Program-made: the position numbers and the translations under genes
Part shown: one piece after another, positions 27,892-28,088 of the stretch
Layout of the letters: each line of letters opens with the position of its first letter
Position numbering within the stretch: the stretch's first letter is position 1
Notes under the pieces: model-generated
The model's database searches: none
What the model saw: only the letters and a program-made list of their open reading frames with translations
What the model was told of the DNA's origin: nothing
Source: CAZRVH01 sp964603635
Lineage (GTDB): Bacteria > Patescibacteriota > Gracilibacteria > Peribacterales > Peribacteraceae
Assembly (NCBI GenBank): GCA_964603635.1
Contig: CAZRVH010000013.1
Coordinates: 1 to 28,088, forward strand
Length of the DNA stretch: 28,088 bases
Reading direction: 5' to 3'

Positions 27892-28088
27892 TTAACACTT
27901 TGAAATGCCAAAGAAACCCATCCCTGCACCGTAACGCGGGATGCATTCGGACGTTTGAGTACATGCATGGGATGGATGGCCTATCTTGCGCCCGTACGGG
28001 GCACATCGGTAGCATCTTCCCGTTCCACTGTCGCTTCCGGCGGTGGGATCTGTGCACGGATCATTCACACAACGGCAGATTGCCCCGG
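27892..28088 (-). CDS. possible C-terminus of a Cys-rich protein (runs off the right edge)
   Basis: Open minus-strand frame of 64 codons from the window end to TAA, with eight cysteines arranged in pairs: ICRCVNDPC, GRCYRCAPYG, ACTQTSECIPRYG and a final KC. The ACTxxSEC spacing resembles repeats in secreted Cys-rich proteins of CPR and related bacteria. Two plus-strand frames are also open here, so this is uncertain. Confidence 0.4.
   Translation of the reverse strand, partial: GAICRCVNDPCTDPTAGSDSGTGRCYRCAPYGRKIGHPSHACTQTSECIPRYGAGMGFFGISKC

Noticed and set aside
1..28088. UGA recoded as glycine (Gracilibacteria/SR1 code)
   Set aside because: topA, rnpA, the ABC transporter, cysS and csrA all end properly at UGA at family-typical lengths.

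Overview
The window looks like chromosomal DNA from a bacterium of the Patescibacteria/CPR type, perhaps Peregrinibacteria-like. This is inferred from gene content and compact style; no marker gene settles it. Coding regions are GC-rich and UGA is an ordinary stop (topA, the ABC transporter, cysS, csrA), so the UGA=Gly code of Gracilibacteria/SR1 does not apply. Most genes are housekeeping or envelope genes in short units on both strands.

Layout. 1-3.5 kb: the 3' part of topA, a small ORF, a helical unknown protein and a TrmB-family regulator. 3.5-8.5 kb: tRNA-Trp with a stray copy of its 3' tail, a bacterial PH-domain membrane protein, an ABC exporter, a coiled-coil M23 peptidase and a voltage-sensor/PH-domain fusion. 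8.5-15 kb: a dNTPase-like HD protein, a PgeF/YfiH laccase-fold protein, a GT4 glycosyltransferase, then a cell-wall series (FtsQ, D,D-carboxypeptidase, LysM-M23 peptidase) and a 41-residue membrane protein. 15-17.3 kb: tRNA-Asp amid broken copies of itself, then three hypothetical genes, one an HTH/coiled-coil protein. 17.5-22.4 kb: gatA and gatC, a 101-residue unknown gene with a strong promoter and GGA-rich leader, rnpA-yidC and a hypothetical gene. 22.5-25.4 kb: class I fructose-bisphosphate aldolase, then about 1.8 kb that codes almost no protein but holds an apparent cluster of small RNA genes and two tiny protein genes. 25.4-28.1 kb: cysS, csrA, an AT-rich stretch and the end of a possible Cys-rich gene.

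Two themes recur. First, many first genes have a -10 hexamer ending only 6-8 nt before the ATG, often with an extended TGn or a -35 at 16-17 bp, and lack a Shine-Dalgarno sequence. These mRNAs are probably leaderless. Genes with a real leader (csrA, the 101-residue gene, several tiny genes) do have a Shine-Dalgarno sequence. Second, intergenic DNA is rich in structured RNA signals. The best is four successive promoter/RNA/terminator units at 23.66-24.33 kb, two of them near-identical tandem copies, followed by a three-way-junction RNA just before cysS. CsrA is encoded nearby, and its own leader has a GGA in a hairpin loop, so RNA-based control is plausible. All regulatory statements are read from sequence patterns and are untested.
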